Source of the DNA: Streptococcus cristatus
GTDB taxonomy: Bacteria; Bacillota; Bacilli; Lactobacillales; Streptococcaceae
NCBI RefSeq assembly: GCF_003943505.1
Contig: NZ_RJPS01000008.1
Span: forward strand, 1 to 64,000
Direction of reading: 5' to 3'
DNA length: 64,000 bases
Position numbers and translations under genes: made by a program. How positions within the stretch are numbered: position 1 is the first letter of the stretch; each line of letters opens with the position of its first letter. The notes below the pieces were generated by a model. The model was not told where the DNA came from, made no database searches, and saw nothing but the letters and a program-made list of their open reading frames with translations. This document shows positions 44,364 through 53,321 of this stretch, piece after piece.

Positions 44364-44413
44364 TAGCAGATTGCACCTCCTTGAACGCTTCTGATTAAAT
44401 AGAAAGAAACATT

Positions 44414-45772
44414 ATGCAAAAGATTTTACCAGCTGATATTTTATCGCCGATTCTGGCTTATATGCGGATTCAGGGCGACCACAAGGTGATTTTGGAAAGT
44501 ATTCCGAGAGATAGCGAGACAGCTCGTTTTTCTATCCTAGCTTATAATCCAGTCTTTGAAGTTCGCTATGAAAATGGCCAGTTAACAAAGAATGGGCAAG
44601 TAATCGAGGCAGATCCCTTGGACTATCTGCATGAGTTGGCAGTAAAAAAAGATCATCATTCAGACCTGCCTTTTGGTGGTGGAGCCATCGGCTTTGTCGG
44701 TTATGATATGATTTCCCTCTATGAGGAGATTGGCCAGATTCCAGCTGATGTGATTGGAACGCCGGATATGCACTTTTTCGTCTATGAGAGTTACATGGTT
44801 TTTGACCATAAAAAAGACAAGGTCTATATCGTTGAGGAGGCGCTCTACAGTAATAGAAGCGAAGCTGATTTGGCTACTAGTCTGGAGCGAATCATGACTG
44901 AGCTGGCGCAGCCAGCAGCAGATGAATTTTCACCACTGGAACTGTCCAGTTTGAACTTCCAGAGCCATATCGAGCAGACGGCTTTTGAAAAAATGGTGGA
45001 AGATGCGCGGAGCTTGATTCGGCAGGGAGATATGTTCCAATGTGTACTCAGTCAGCGTTTTTCAGCAGAGTATTCTGGCAGACCGCTGGATTACTATCGC
45101 AATCTGCGCGTGACCAATCCTTCCAACTATCTCTACTTTTATGATTTCGGAGATTATCAGATTATCGGAGCCAGCCCAGAAAGTTTGGTGTCTGTCAAGC
45201 AGGGTCAGGTCACGACCAATCCTATTGCTGGAACCAGACCGCGTGGTAAGGATGAAAGAGAAGATAAAGCCTTGGCAGAGGAGCTGCTGGCTGACGAGAA
45301 GGAAGTGGCGGAACACCGCATGTTAGTTGATTTGGGGCGTAATGATATTGGTAAAATTGCCCAGAATAACAGCGTGGAAGTCACTAAGTACATGGAAGTG
45401 GAGTATTTCCGCTATGTCATGCATCTGACCAGCGTGGTCCGTGGTCAGCTTCTGCCCCAACTGACAGCCATGGATGCGCTCAAGTCCACCCTGCCGGCCG
45501 GTACCGTCTCGGGCGCGCCTAAGATTCGAGCCATGAAACGGATTTATGAGCTGGAGCAGGAAAAGCGTGGCGTTTATGCAGGGGCTATCGGCTATCTGTC
45601 TGCGACAGGGGATATGGATTTTGCCATTGCTATACGCACTATGATTTTGAAAAATGGCAGAGCTTATGTTCAAGCTGGAGCGGGTATTGTTTATGACTCG
45701 ATCCCTACTAATGAATACCAAGAAACCATCAACAAAGCCAAATCAATGACCAAGATAGGAGAGATGCAATGA
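44414..45772 (+). CDS. trpE: Anthranilate synthase component I
   Basis: 452 residues. The feedback site motif VILESIPRDSETARFS (LLES-like) binds tryptophan near the N-terminus, and the catalytic chorismate domain has IIGASPESLV, NPIAGTRPRGKD, LVDLGRNDIGKI and PAGTVSGAPKIRAM. It makes anthranilate from chorismate with ammonia from TrpG. First gene of trpEGDCFBA, and ATGA overlaps with trpG. Confidence 0.97.
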   Translation: MQKILPADILSPILAYMRIQGDHKVILESIPRDSETARFSILAYNPVFEVRYENGQLTKNGQVIEADPLDYLHELAVKKDHHSDLPFGGGAIGFVGYDMISLYEEIGQIPADVIGTPDMHFFVYESYMVFDHKKDKVYIVEEALYSNRSEADLATSLERIMTELAQPAADEFSPLELSSLNFQSHIEQTAFEKMVEDARSLIRQGDMFQCVLSQRFSAEYSGRPLDYYRNLRVTNPSNYLYFYDFGDYQIIGASPESLVSVKQGQVTTNPIAGTRPRGKDEREDKALAEELLADEKEVAEHRMLVDLGRNDIGKIAQNNSVEVTKYMEVEYFRYVMHLTSVVRGQLLPQLTAMDALKSTLPAGTVSGAPKIRAMKRIYELEQEKRGVYAGAIGYLSATGDMDFAIAIRTMILKNGRAYVQAGAGIVYDSIPTNEYQETINKAKSMTKIGEMQ

Positions 45773-46332
45773 TTTTATTGATTGATAATTATGATTCTTT
45801 TACTTACAATCTAGCCCAATATATCGGCAATTTCGCAGAAGTTAAGGTTTTGCGAAATGATGATGCAGGCCTTTATCAAGCGGCAGAAGAAGCTGATGCT
45901 TTGGTGCTGTCTCCAGGTCCAGGCTGGCCAGCAGATGCAGGACGGATGGAAGAGCTTATCCGCGATTTTGCTGGTAAAAAGCCGATTTTGGGGATTTGCT
46001 TGGGGCACCAAGCCATTGCAGAAGTATTTGGCGGAAAGCTAGGCTTGGCTCCCAAGGTTATGCACGGCAAGCAGAGTATTCTGCGTTTTGAAGGAAAATC
46101 TCCAATCTATGAGGGAATAGAAGATGGACGACCAGTTATGCGTTATCATTCGATCTTGATTGAAGAGATGCCAGAGGACTTTGAAGTGACAGCTTGGGCA
46201 GTTGATGACAACTCGATCATGGCTATCCAGCACAAGAACCTGCCCATTTATGGTTTTCAGTATCATCCAGAAAGTATTGGCACGCCGGATGGCTTATCGT
46301 CTATCAAAAATTTCATCGACTTAGTCAAATAG
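45769..46332 (+). CDS. trpG: Anthranilate synthase component II (glutamine amidotransferase)
   Basis: 187 residues, class I amidotransferase: [14 protein letters not shown] at the start, nucleophile Cys in [11 protein letters not shown] (about residue 79), His/Glu in YHPES. It supplies ammonia to TrpE. Length shows it is not fused to TrpD. A 10-nt gap with GGGGAAG leads to trpD. Confidence 0.96.
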   Translation: MILLIDNYDSFTYNLAQYIGNFAEVKVLRNDDAGLYQAAEEADALVLSPGPGWPADAGRMEELIRDFAGKKPILGICLGHQAIAEVFGGKLGLAPKVMHGKQSILRFEGKSPIYEGIEDGRPVMRYHSILIEEMPEDFEVTAWAVDDNSIMAIQHKNLPIYGFQYHPESIGTPDGLSSIKNFIDLVK

Positions 46333-46342
46333 GGGAAGAATT

Positions 46343-47347
46343 ATGAAAGAAATTATTGCAAAACTAGCCGATTTTAAGGATTTAAGCAGCTCCGAAGTGT
46401 CAGATGTGCTAGAGCGCATCATTACTAGAAGAGTAACAGAAACACAAATTGCAGCCTTTTTGCTGGCTCTCAAGATGAAAGGGGAAACGGTAGAGGAACG
46501 GACAGCCTTGGCTCAGGCCATGCGAGGGCATACTCCGCAGATCCCTACTACAATCCGCACAGCCATGGACAATTGTGGAACTGGTGGTGACAAATCATTT
46601 AGTTTCAATATTTCGACCACAGCGGCCTTCGTATTAGCAGGTGGTGGGATCAAGATGGCAAAGCACGGTAATCGCTCCATTACCTCTAAATCAGGATCGG
46701 CTGATGTTTTAGAAGCTTTGGGAATTAACCTAAACATGGATACAGCCAGCTTGGGTAAGGTCTTTGATCAGACGGGGATAGTCTTTCTTTTTGCTAAAAA
46801 CCTTCATCCAGCTATGAAATATATCATGCCAGCTCGTCTCAGTCTAGGTGTTCCCACTATCATGAACTTGACAGGGCCCCTCATCCATCCGATGGTTCTA
46901 GAAACCCAGCTTTTGGGGACCAGCCGGCCGGATATGCTAGAGAGCACGGCAGAAGTTTTGAAAAATATGGGGCGTAAGCGTGCAGTAGTCGTGTCTGGCC
47001 CAGATGGTCTGGACGAGGCCGGTCTTCATGGTCGTACCCAGTACGCTTTGCTGGCAGATGGGGAGATCAGCCTGCATAGCTTTCTACCGTCAGATATTGG
47101 TATGGAAGAAATCCCTCTTGAAGCGATTCGTGGAGGTAATGCCAAGGAAAATGCGGAAATTCTGCTATCTGTCCTGCAAAATCAAGCTGGCCCTTATCTG
47201 GAAATGACAGTTCTGAATGCAGGTCTAGGCTTCTTTGCTAATGGGAAAACAGAAAGCATAGAAGAAGGAATAGCTTTGGCCCGCCAAGTGATTGCCAGCG
47301 GCGCAGCATATGAAAAACTCAAGCAACTACAGGAGTATCAAAAATGA
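46343..47347 (+). CDS. trpD: Anthranilate phosphoribosyltransferase
   Basis: 334 residues. [23 protein letters not shown] binds [25 protein letters not shown] the Mg-PRPP loop, and [30 protein letters not shown] the central block. Second step of tryptophan synthesis. ATGA overlap with trpC. Confidence 0.97.
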   Translation: MKEIIAKLADFKDLSSSEVSDVLERIITRRVTETQIAAFLLALKMKGETVEERTALAQAMRGHTPQIPTTIRTAMDNCGTGGDKSFSFNISTTAAFVLAGGGIKMAKHGNRSITSKSGSADVLEALGINLNMDTASLGKVFDQTGIVFLFAKNLHPAMKYIMPARLSLGVPTIMNLTGPLIHPMVLETQLLGTSRPDMLESTAEVLKNMGRKRAVVVSGPDGLDEAGLHGRTQYALLADGEISLHSFLPSDIGMEEIPLEAIRGGNAKENAEILLSVLQNQAGPYLEMTVLNAGLGFFANGKTESIEEGIALARQVIASGAAYEKLKQLQEYQK

Positions 47348-48111
47348 GCAAAGAATTTCTCCCGACCATTCTAAAGCAAAAAGAGCAGGAAGTGGCAGCT
47401 ATGTCTTATGAAGAGCTGCAACCTCTGCGCTCGACCTATTCCCTCTATGAGTATCTCAAAAGCCATCCTCAAGAGCTGCAGCTGATTGCTGAGGTTAAAA
47501 AAGCCAGCCCCAGTCTGGGAGATATAAATCTTGCTGTGGATATTGTAGAGCAGGCTCGCACCTATGAACGATGCGGTGCAGCCATGATTTCGGTTTTGAC
47601 AGATGAGATTTTCTTCAAAGGACATCTGGATTACCTGAGAGAGATTTCCAGTCAAGTGACCATTCCAACCCTCAATAAAGACTTTATCATTGATGAAAAG
47701 CAGATTGTTCGCGCCCGCAATGCTGGAGCGACAGTTATTCTTCTGATTGTGGCTGCCTTGTCTGAAAAGCGGCTGCAAGAACTCTATGATTTTGCGACAG
47801 GTTTAGGTTTGGAAGTTTTGGTCGAAACCCATAATCTGGCGGAGTTGGAGATTGCCCATAGAATAGGAGCTCAGATTATCGGTGTCAATAACCGCAATCT
47901 AGTTACTTTTGAGACAGATATCAATACAAGTCTTCAGCTATCTGCCCATTTCAAAGATGACAGGGTTTACGTATCAGAGTCCGCTATTTTCAGCAAGGAA
48001 GATGCTGAGCTAGTAGCTCCTTATTTCCATGCGGTTTTAGTCGGAACAGCCCTGATGCAGGCTGAGAATGTGGCAGAAAAAATCAAGGAGCTGAAAATTG
48101 ACAAAGGTTAA
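47344..48111 (+). CDS. trpC: Indole-3-glycerol phosphate synthase
   Basis: 255 residues, TIM barrel. Catalytic residues in [43 protein letters not shown] and ESAIFS. Stand-alone TrpC, not fused to TrpF. Its 3' end contains the ribosome binding site AAGGAG (48085-48090) for trpF. Confidence 0.97.
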   Translation: MSKEFLPTILKQKEQEVAAMSYEELQPLRSTYSLYEYLKSHPQELQLIAEVKKASPSLGDINLAVDIVEQARTYERCGAAMISVLTDEIFFKGHLDYLREISSQVTIPTLNKDFIIDEKQIVRARNAGATVILLIVAALSEKRLQELYDFATGLGLEVLVETHNLAELEIAHRIGAQIIGVNNRNLVTFETDINTSLQLSAHFKDDRVYVSESAIFSKEDAELVAPYFHAVLVGTALMQAENVAEKIKELKIDKG

Positions 48112-48685
48112 GATTTGCGGCTTATCAACTGCCAGCGCTGTGGAAACGGCATGTCAGGCTGGTGCAGATTACATTGGCTTTGTCTTTGCTGAGAGCCGTC
48201 GGAGGGTCAGTTTGGAGCAAGCTCAGAAGCTAGTTGCCTTGGTGCCAGCTACTGTCCGAAAGGTAGGAGTTTTTGTCTCTCCGAGCTTGTCAGAGCTGCA
48301 GGAAGCTATTTCAGAGGTAAATCTGGATTTAGTGCAGATTCATGGCGATTTTGATGAAGAGCTTCTGACTCAGATTGGCCGGCCGGTTATTCGAGCTTAT
48401 CAGGTCAAGGGAGCGTTAAAAGGAGTCAGCCAAGAGGCGAACTACCTGCTCTTTGATGCCCCTCTTGCTGGTAGTGGTCAGACTTTTGACTGGCAAACTT
48501 TTGATAAAGGTCAAATCCACCAGCCCTTCTTTATCGCCGGTGGTTTGAATGCAGGCAATGTCCGAGAAGCTATTCAGCATTTTGCCCCTTACGCAGTTGA
48601 TGTCTCAAGCGGGGTCGAAACTGACGGCCAGAAGGACTTAGAAAAGATAACAGAATTTATAGAAAGAGTGAAAGATGGCATATAA
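48098..48685 (+). CDS. trpF: Phosphoribosylanthranilate isomerase
   Basis: 195 residues. [11 protein letters not shown] contains the catalytic Cys, [30 protein letters not shown] and [11 protein letters not shown] complete the family pattern. The start is TTG at 48098, inside trpC, with AAGGAG 7 nt upstream; there is no ATG at the family N-terminus. Overlaps trpB by 11 bp. Confidence 0.95.
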   Translation: MTKVKICGLSTASAVETACQAGADYIGFVFAESRRRVSLEQAQKLVALVPATVRKVGVFVSPSLSELQEAISEVNLDLVQIHGDFDEELLTQIGRPVIRAYQVKGALKGVSQEANYLLFDAPLAGSGQTFDWQTFDKGQIHQPFFIAGGLNAGNVREAIQHFAPYAVDVSSGVETDGQKDLEKITEFIERVKDGI

Positions 48686-49898
48686 TCAACCCAATCAAGA
48701 AGGATTTTACGGTGAGTTTGGTGGGCGATTTGTTCCCGAAACGCTGATGACAGCAGTTTTGGAATTGGATAAAGCCTACCGTGAGAGTAAAAAAGACCCA
48801 GCCTTTCAGGCTGAGCTGAACGAGTTGCTGAAGCAATATGTAGGACGGGAGAATCCTCTCTATTTTGCTAAAAATCTGACAGCCTATGCTGGCGGTGCTA
48901 AGATTTATCTGAAGCGGGAAGACCTCAACCATACTGGAGCCCATAAAATCAATAACGCCCTAGGTCAGGTCCTATTAGCCAAGAGGATGGGTAAGAAGAA
49001 AATTATTGCAGAGACAGGTGCGGGTCAGCACGGAGTAGCTACAGCCACTGCTGCAGCCCTTTTCAACATGGACTGTACTATCTACATGGGCGAAGAAGAT
49101 GTCAAGCGCCAAGCCCTTAATGTCTTTCGGATGGAACTTCTGGGAGCCAAGGTGGAGTCTGTGACCGATGGTTCTCGAGTCCTCAAGGATGCAGTCAATG
49201 CTGCCTTGCGAGCTTGGGTGGCTCAGGTCGATGATACTCACTATATTATGGGGTCGGCCTTGGGACCTCATCCCTTCCCAGAGATTGTTCGCGACTATCA
49301 GAGCGTGATTGGGCGTGAGGCCAAGTGCCAGTTTGCTGAGCAAAATGCAGGTGCCTTGCCAGATGCTTTAGTGGCCTGTGTTGGCGGTGGCTCCAATGCT
49401 ATTGGGCTCTTTTATCCCTTTGTAGACGATAGCTCAGTTGCTATGTATGGAACAGAAGCAGCTGGGCGGGGCGTAGATACAGATGAACATGCTGCGACCT
49501 TAACCAAGGGCCGCCCGGGGGTTTTACACGGTGCCTTGATGGATGTCTTGCAGGATGAGCAAGGGCAGATTCTTGAAGCTTTCTCTATCTCTGCCGGGCT
49601 GGACTATCCGGGCATCGGTCCTGAACATTCTCATTTTAATGCTATCAAACGTGCCACTTATGTCCCAGTCACGGATGAAGAAGCTTTGGAAGCCTTCCAA
49701 CTCCTGTCTCGTATTGAAGGAATTATCCCTGCTCTAGAGTCTAGTCATGCTATTGCTTACGCAGTTAAGCTGGCTAAGGAGTTGGGGCCAGATAAATCAA
49801 TGATTGTCTGCCTATCCGGCCGTGGTGACAAGGATGTCGTTCAGGTAAAGGAACGCTTGGAAAAAGAAGCGGCTCAAAAAGGAGGTGCCCATGACTAA
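48675..49898 (+). CDS. trpB: Tryptophan synthase beta chain (operon copy)
   Basis: 407 residues with the canonical PLP loop [28 protein letters not shown] and GDKDV. It condenses indole delivered by TrpA with serine. The neighbour trpA starts inside its last codons (8-bp overlap), which fits a conventional alpha2beta2 enzyme. This copy, not the one at 42832, is the obvious TrpA partner. Confidence 0.97.
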   Translation: MAYNQPNQEGFYGEFGGRFVPETLMTAVLELDKAYRESKKDPAFQAELNELLKQYVGRENPLYFAKNLTAYAGGAKIYLKREDLNHTGAHKINNALGQVLLAKRMGKKKIIAETGAGQHGVATATAAALFNMDCTIYMGEEDVKRQALNVFRMELLGAKVESVTDGSRVLKDAVNAALRAWVAQVDDTHYIMGSALGPHPFPEIVRDYQSVIGREAKCQFAEQNAGALPDALVACVGGGSNAIGLFYPFVDDSSVAMYGTEAAGRGVDTDEHAATLTKGRPGVLHGALMDVLQDEQGQILEAFSISAGLDYPGIGPEHSHFNAIKRATYVPVTDEEALEAFQLLSRIEGIIPALESSHAIAYAVKLAKELGPDKSMIVCLSGRGDKDVVQVKERLEKEAAQKGGAHD

Positions 49899-50670
49899 AA
49901 CACTCACTCAGCATTTAGAGGCCATCAAAAAAGCAGGCAGGGGAATTTTTCTTCCTTATATCATGGCTGGTGATCACGAGAAAGGTTTGGCAGGATTACC
50001 AGAAACCATCTCATTTTTGGAAAACTTGGGTGTGTCAGCTATTGAAATCGGCCTGCCTTTTTCAGACCCTGTTGCAGATGGGCCAGTTATTGAAGAAGCC
50101 GGTCTGAGAAGTCTGGGCCACCATACTTCGGCCAAGTCTTTAGTGGCAAGCTTGCAGAAGTTGGACACTCAGCTGCCTCTCATCATCATGACCTACTTCA
50201 ATCCTATTTTCCAATACGGTCTCAAAGATTTTGTCAAGGATTTGGCTAGGACGCCGGTTAAAGGATTGATCATTCCGGATCTGCCCTACGAGCATAGGGA
50301 CTTTATCCTGCCTCTGCTGGAAGATTCAGATATCGCTCTTGTTCCTTTAGTGAGCCTGACGACTGGCCTAGAACGTCAGCAGGAGTTGATTAAGGATGCA
50401 GAAGGTTTTATTTACGCTGTAGCCATCAACGGTGTGACGGGTAAGAGCAGCAGTTATCGCAATGATTTGGACCAGCATTTGAGCAAACTCCATGATATTG
50501 CAGAGATTCCAGTACTGACGGGCTTTGGTGTTTCGACTTTAGAGGATGTTGACCGTTTCAATCAAGTCTCAGACGGAGTTATTGTTGGATCTAAGATTGT
50601 CAAAGCTCTTCATGAAAAGGACGCCAGTATAGCAGCCTTTATCCAAGCAGCAGCAGCTTATAAGAAATAA
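49891..50670 (+). CDS. trpA: Tryptophan synthase alpha chain
   Basis: 259 residues. [34 protein letters not shown] with the catalytic Glu/Asp, [11 protein letters not shown] (catalytic Asp) and [13 protein letters not shown] loop 6. It splits indole-glycerol phosphate. The ATG at 49891 follows AAAGGAGG; a GTG at 49885 is part of that site. The 3' end overlaps the convergent pilD gene by 32 bp. Confidence 0.96.
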   Translation: MTKTLTQHLEAIKKAGRGIFLPYIMAGDHEKGLAGLPETISFLENLGVSAIEIGLPFSDPVADGPVIEEAGLRSLGHHTSAKSLVASLQKLDTQLPLIIMTYFNPIFQYGLKDFVKDLARTPVKGLIIPDLPYEHRDFILPLLEDSDIALVPLVSLTTGLERQQELIKDAEGFIYAVAINGVTGKSSSYRNDLDQHLSKLHDIAEIPVLTGFGVSTLEDVDRFNQVSDGVIVGSKIVKALHEKDASIAAFIQAAAAYKK

Positions 50671-51301
50671 TCACCACCACACCAAACAAAAGACAGGGTA
50701 CAAATGCTAGCCTGTCTTTTTTCTTTTTAAAGCAGAAACAGGCGAGGCCAGAGAAGCTAGCGATTTGGATAAGAATGAGAATTTCTGTTAGGCTGAAAAT
50801 AGCTGAGCAGGACGCTAGAAAGAGAAAGTCTCCAGCGCCAATACGAAGATTATAAAATAAGGCTAGAAGTCCTAGGATCAAAAAGAAAATCATGAGCGGA
50901 TTGATACCTGCTGTAGCCATCAGTAAGAACTGAAAAATCAGCCAGATTAGGAGAGGGTATTCTTGCTCACGCTGATCGTAGATGGCTAAGGTCAAGCCCA
51001 TAGTTAGCAGTAAGAGCTGGGCTAGCGAAAGATAGCCTAAACTCCAGCTTAGAAAAAGCAAGCCCAGCACTAACTCAAAAGCAGCATACCAGACAGGCAG
51101 CTGGATCTTGCAGAAACGGCAACGGAAGCCATTCAGCAACTGAGACAGGATTGGGACCAAATCTCGTGCTTTGAGTATCTGCTTACAGTTATCACAGTGA
51201 CTGCTTGGAGAGATGATGGACTGGTTAGTGAAGCGGTCAATAACTAAGCCGAGAAAGGAGGCTAGAACCGTTCCAACTAGAAAAAAGTATAGATGAATCA
51301 T
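50639..51301 (-). CDS. pilD: Prepilin peptidase of the competence pilus (PilD/ComC)
   Basis: 220 residues, polytopic. The N-terminal cytoplasmic loop has two CxxC pairs (HCDNCK and CRFCK, residues about 36-62), and the aspartate protease residues are in [12 protein letters not shown] and GAGDFLFL. It cleaves and methylates ComG prepilins for DNA uptake. The 3' end overlaps trpA by 32 bp and carries the trp operon terminator on the opposite strand. The likely SigX box lies about 10 bases before the start codon. Confidence 0.93.
   Translation of the reverse strand: MIHLYFFLVGTVLASFLGLVIDRFTNQSIISPSSHCDNCKQILKARDLVPILSQLLNGFRCRFCKIQLPVWYAAFELVLGLLFLSWSLGYLSLAQLLLLTMGLTLAIYDQREQEYPLLIWLIFQFLLMATAGINPLMIFFLILGLLALFYNLRIGAGDFLFLASCSAIFSLTEILILIQIASFSGLACFCFKKKKDRLAFVPCLLFGVVVIISYKLLLLG
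50688..50720 (+). terminator. trp operon terminator inside pilD coding sequence
   Basis: AAAAGACAGG pairs with CCTGTCTTTT then TTCTTTTT. On the minus strand the same bases code for [13 protein letters not shown] of PilD, so the segment has two functions. Confidence 0.85.
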
Positions 51302-51308
51302 ACTTATT

Positions 51309-51316
51309 TATTCGCG
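51309..51316 (-). promoter_or_regulatory. Candidate ComX/SigX box of pilD
   Basis: Minus strand CGCGAATA (consensus TACGAATA, core CGAATA kept) preceded by a T-rich stretch TTTTTCT (plus about 51329-51335) at the expected -25 distance. Late-competence control is expected for pilD. Confidence 0.6.
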
Positions 51317-51383
51317 ATTTTGAGTAGAAAAATTTTGAAATTTTACAACTTTTCTAATAAAGTAAAATTTTGAGTTTTAAGGC

Positions 51384-51447
51384 TTGACTTTCTTAATTAG
51401 AAGCATTATAATTAAAACATAATCAATAAAGATTAGAATCATTACAA
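51384..51447 (+). promoter_or_regulatory. dpr promoter with two PerR-like boxes
   Basis: TTGACT (51384-51389), 17 bp, TATAAT (51407-51412). Box 1 TTAGAAGCATTATAA (51397-51411) covers the -10; box 2 TTAGAATCATTACAA (51433-51447) lies downstream. Each matches the Per box TTATAATNATTATAA at all but two positions. PerR is the expected peroxide-responsive regulator of streptococcal dpr. Confidence 0.78.
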
Positions 51448-51467
51448 ATAAAAAGAGAGGTATCATT

Positions 51468-51983
51468 ATGACTCAAGTAAAACATGGTGCTGCGGCAGAC
51501 GTAGCAACTTTCACTAACCAAAATTCTTTACCAAAAACAAAAGCAGTTCTTAACCAAGTAGTTTCAGATCTTTATACAGCTCGTATCGCTCTTCACCAAG
51601 TTCACTGGTATATGCGTGGTGCAGGCTTCATGGTATGGCATCCAAAAATGGATGAATACATGGATACAATCGATGAAACCTTGGATGAAGTCAGCGAACG
51701 CTTGATTACTCTGGGTGGTAAGCCTTATTCAACTCTGACAGAGTTTATCCAACACAGCAAGATTGAGGAAAAGGCTGGCGAATTCAGCAAGAATGTTGAA
51801 GAAAGCTTGGAGCGCGTGATTGAAATCTTCCGTTATCTGACAGATCTTTACCAAGAAGCTATGGATGTGACGGATGAAGAAGGCGATGATGTGACCAATG
51901 ATATCTTCGTTGGCGCTAAGGCAGACCTTGAAAAGACGATCTGGATGTTGACAGCTGAGCTTGGCCAAGCACCAGGTTTGTAA
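51468..51983 (+). CDS. dpr: Dps-like peroxide resistance protein Dpr
   Basis: 171 residues. LHQVHWYMRGAGFMVWHPKMDEYMDTIDETLDEVSERL contains the His and Asp/Glu ligands of the intersubunit ferroxidase site. A 12-mer that stores iron and blocks Fenton chemistry. It lacks the Lys-rich N-terminal tail of DNA-binding Dps, but the C-terminus is short, as in Dpr. AGAGAGG precedes the ATG. The 382 bp after it hold repeat copy 3, a terminator and the yqgQ promoter. Confidence 0.94.
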   Translation: MTQVKHGAAADVATFTNQNSLPKTKAVLNQVVSDLYTARIALHQVHWYMRGAGFMVWHPKMDEYMDTIDETLDEVSERLITLGGKPYSTLTEFIQHSKIEEKAGEFSKNVEESLERVIEIFRYLTDLYQEAMDVTDEEGDDVTNDIFVGAKADLEKTIWMLTAELGQAPGL

Positions 51984-51998
51984 AATGATGTTTAAAGA

Positions 51999-52173
51999 GA
52001 GGCTGGGGCAAAAGTCCTAGCCTCTCAATTATCTTTGGATTGTCGAGCAAGACGCAGTGGTTGAGTGGGCTCTACTACGCTGATTTCATCAGCTTTTACA
52101 GCCCTACTCAACTGTGCAGAGGTAGGACGACGAAATCGAATTCTAACGAATTACCGATTTCTGTCCCATTCTC
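51999..52173 (-). repeat. Three-hairpin dispersed repeat, copy 3
   Basis: Opposite to dpr in orientation. It differs from copy 1 at only a few positions, including GTCCCAC to GTCCTAC in hairpin I (a C to T that gives a G-U pair) and ACTTTTGCCCC in hairpin III. Confidence 0.88.
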
Positions 52174-52289
52174 TGTTTTTTCTTAAGGATTGTTTAAGCT
52201 TCTTCCTTTATACTAAGACTATCAAATGAAGACCTCCTAACTTTGTTTGATAGAACTCCTAAACTTTTCTTTTTCATAATAATCTCCCG

Positions 52290-52316
52290 AAAAGGCAGTC
52301 TCCGTGGCTGTCTTTT
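52290..52316 (+). terminator. Intrinsic terminator before yqgQ
   Basis: AAAAGGCAG pairs with CTGTCTTTT (one G-U) and is followed by CTGTTTT. Confidence 0.65.
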
Positions 52317-52329
52317 CTGTTTTGCCATC

Positions 52330-52358
52330 TTGAAAACTTTGCTAAAATCTGATAAAAT
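52330..52358 (+). promoter_or_regulatory. Promoter abutting the yqgQ start codon
   Basis: TTGAAA (52330-52335), 17 bp, TAAAAT (52353-52358) with TGA before it. The ATG is at 52366, 7 nt after the -10. This is the clearest of the four possible leaderless promoters because both elements and the spacing are good. Confidence 0.8.
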
Positions 52359-52365
52359 ATAGCTC

Positions 52366-52584
52366 ATGAAAACACTCTATGATGTGCAGCAATTTCTTAA
52401 AAATTTCGGGATCATTATCTATATGGGCAAGCGTCTTTATGATATTGAAATGATGAAAATTGAGTTGGAGCGGATTTACGATGCCGGCCTGATGGATAAG
52501 CTTGATTATCTGGAGGCTGAGGCTGTCCTACGCAGAGAGCATCAAACAGAGTTGAAGTATTTAGAAGATAAAGGGAGAAACTAG
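52366..52584 (+). CDS. yqgQ: YqgQ-like protein (DUF910)
   Basis: 72 residues, three-helix bundle family: LYDVQQFLKNFGIIIYMGKRLYDIEMMKIELERIYDAGLMDKLDYLEAEAVLRREH. Possible nucleic-acid binder of unknown function, usually beside glucokinase and a rhodanese gene. Here the rhodanese follows directly (1-nt gap) and glucokinase is absent. No Shine-Dalgarno sequence precedes the ATG. Confidence 0.9.
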   Translation: MKTLYDVQQFLKNFGIIIYMGKRLYDIEMMKIELERIYDAGLMDKLDYLEAEAVLRREHQTELKYLEDKGRN

Positions 52585-52585
52585 A

Positions 52586-52966
52586 ATGGGAATTTGGATT
52601 TTATGGGCAATTTTGCTGGGAATGTTGGCTTGGATGGGCTTCAATTATTTCCGTATTCGTCGTGCAGCTAGGGTAGTAGATAATAGTGAGTTTGAAGGTT
52701 TGATTCGTCAGGGGCAGTTGATTGATCTGCGTGATCCATCGGATTTCCATCGCAAACATATCTTGGGGGCGCGTAATATTCCGTCTCAACAGCTCAAGTC
52801 TAGTATCAATGCGCTTCGCAAAGACAAACCAGTTCTTCTCTATGAAAATAGCCGTGGGCAACGTGTGACCAATGCGGCGATCTACTTGAAGAAGCAAGGT
52901 TTTAATGATATTTATATCCTGTCTTACGGTCTTGATTCATGGAGTGGTAAGGTTAAGACAAGCTGA
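52586..52966 (+). CDS. Membrane-anchored rhodanese-like protein without catalytic Cys
   Basis: 126 residues. One membrane helix (about 4-22, LWAILLGMLAWMGFNYF), then a rhodanese domain with LIDLRDPSDFHRKHILGARNIPSQQL. The loop that should hold the catalytic Cys reads LLYENSRGQRV, so sulfur transfer is unlikely. Such inactive homologues may bind partners. The unit is yqgQ plus this gene; the ATG follows GGGAGAAACTAGA. Confidence 0.85.
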   Translation: MGIWILWAILLGMLAWMGFNYFRIRRAARVVDNSEFEGLIRQGQLIDLRDPSDFHRKHILGARNIPSQQLKSSINALRKDKPVLLYENSRGQRVTNAAIYLKKQGFNDIYILSYGLDSWSGKVKTS

Positions 52967-53049
52967 TTCTTTGTAGAAATATATATACAAAACTAACTAC
53001 CTATGTTATAATAGGTAAGTGCAAATATTTTTTAAGGAGTTTTTAGAAC

Positions 53050-53286
53050 ATGCAAGAAAAGAAAAAAACCTCTCTGGTTTTAGGTATCCTGTCCATTGTT
53101 GTGGGCTTATTGCTTCCAATAATTGGTCTTATTTTAGGTATTATCGGTCTGGTTTTGGGCAATTCTCATCAAAAAGAGACTCAATTAGATTATAAAACAG
53201 AAAAAATTCTGAATATCGTCGGTATTGTAATTTCTATCATTAACTGGATTGCAGGAATTCTTCTGACCATGAATGGATTTATGTAA
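53050..53286 (+). CDS. Small membrane protein of the DUF4190 type
   Basis: 78 residues, two membrane segments (about 8-36 and 52-75) around a short polar loop (NSHQKETQLDYKTEK). The pattern LVLGILSIVVGLLLPIIGLILGIIGLVLG is typical of DUF4190 proteins, whose function is unknown. AAGGAG lies upstream. A -10 TATAAT near 53005-53010 is probably its promoter. Confidence 0.75.
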   Translation: MQEKKKTSLVLGILSIVVGLLLPIIGLILGIIGLVLGNSHQKETQLDYKTEKILNIVGIVISIINWIAGILLTMNGFM

Positions 53287-53294
53287 TAAATAAT

Positions 53295-53318
53295 AAAAAG
53301 GCTTGAATAAGCCTTTTT
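53295..53318. terminator. Bidirectional terminator
   Basis: AAAAAGGCTT, GAAT, AAGCCTTTTT: a perfect 10-bp stem, shared by the DUF4190-type gene (plus) and rsuA (minus). Confidence 0.9.
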
Positions 53319-53321
53319 ATT

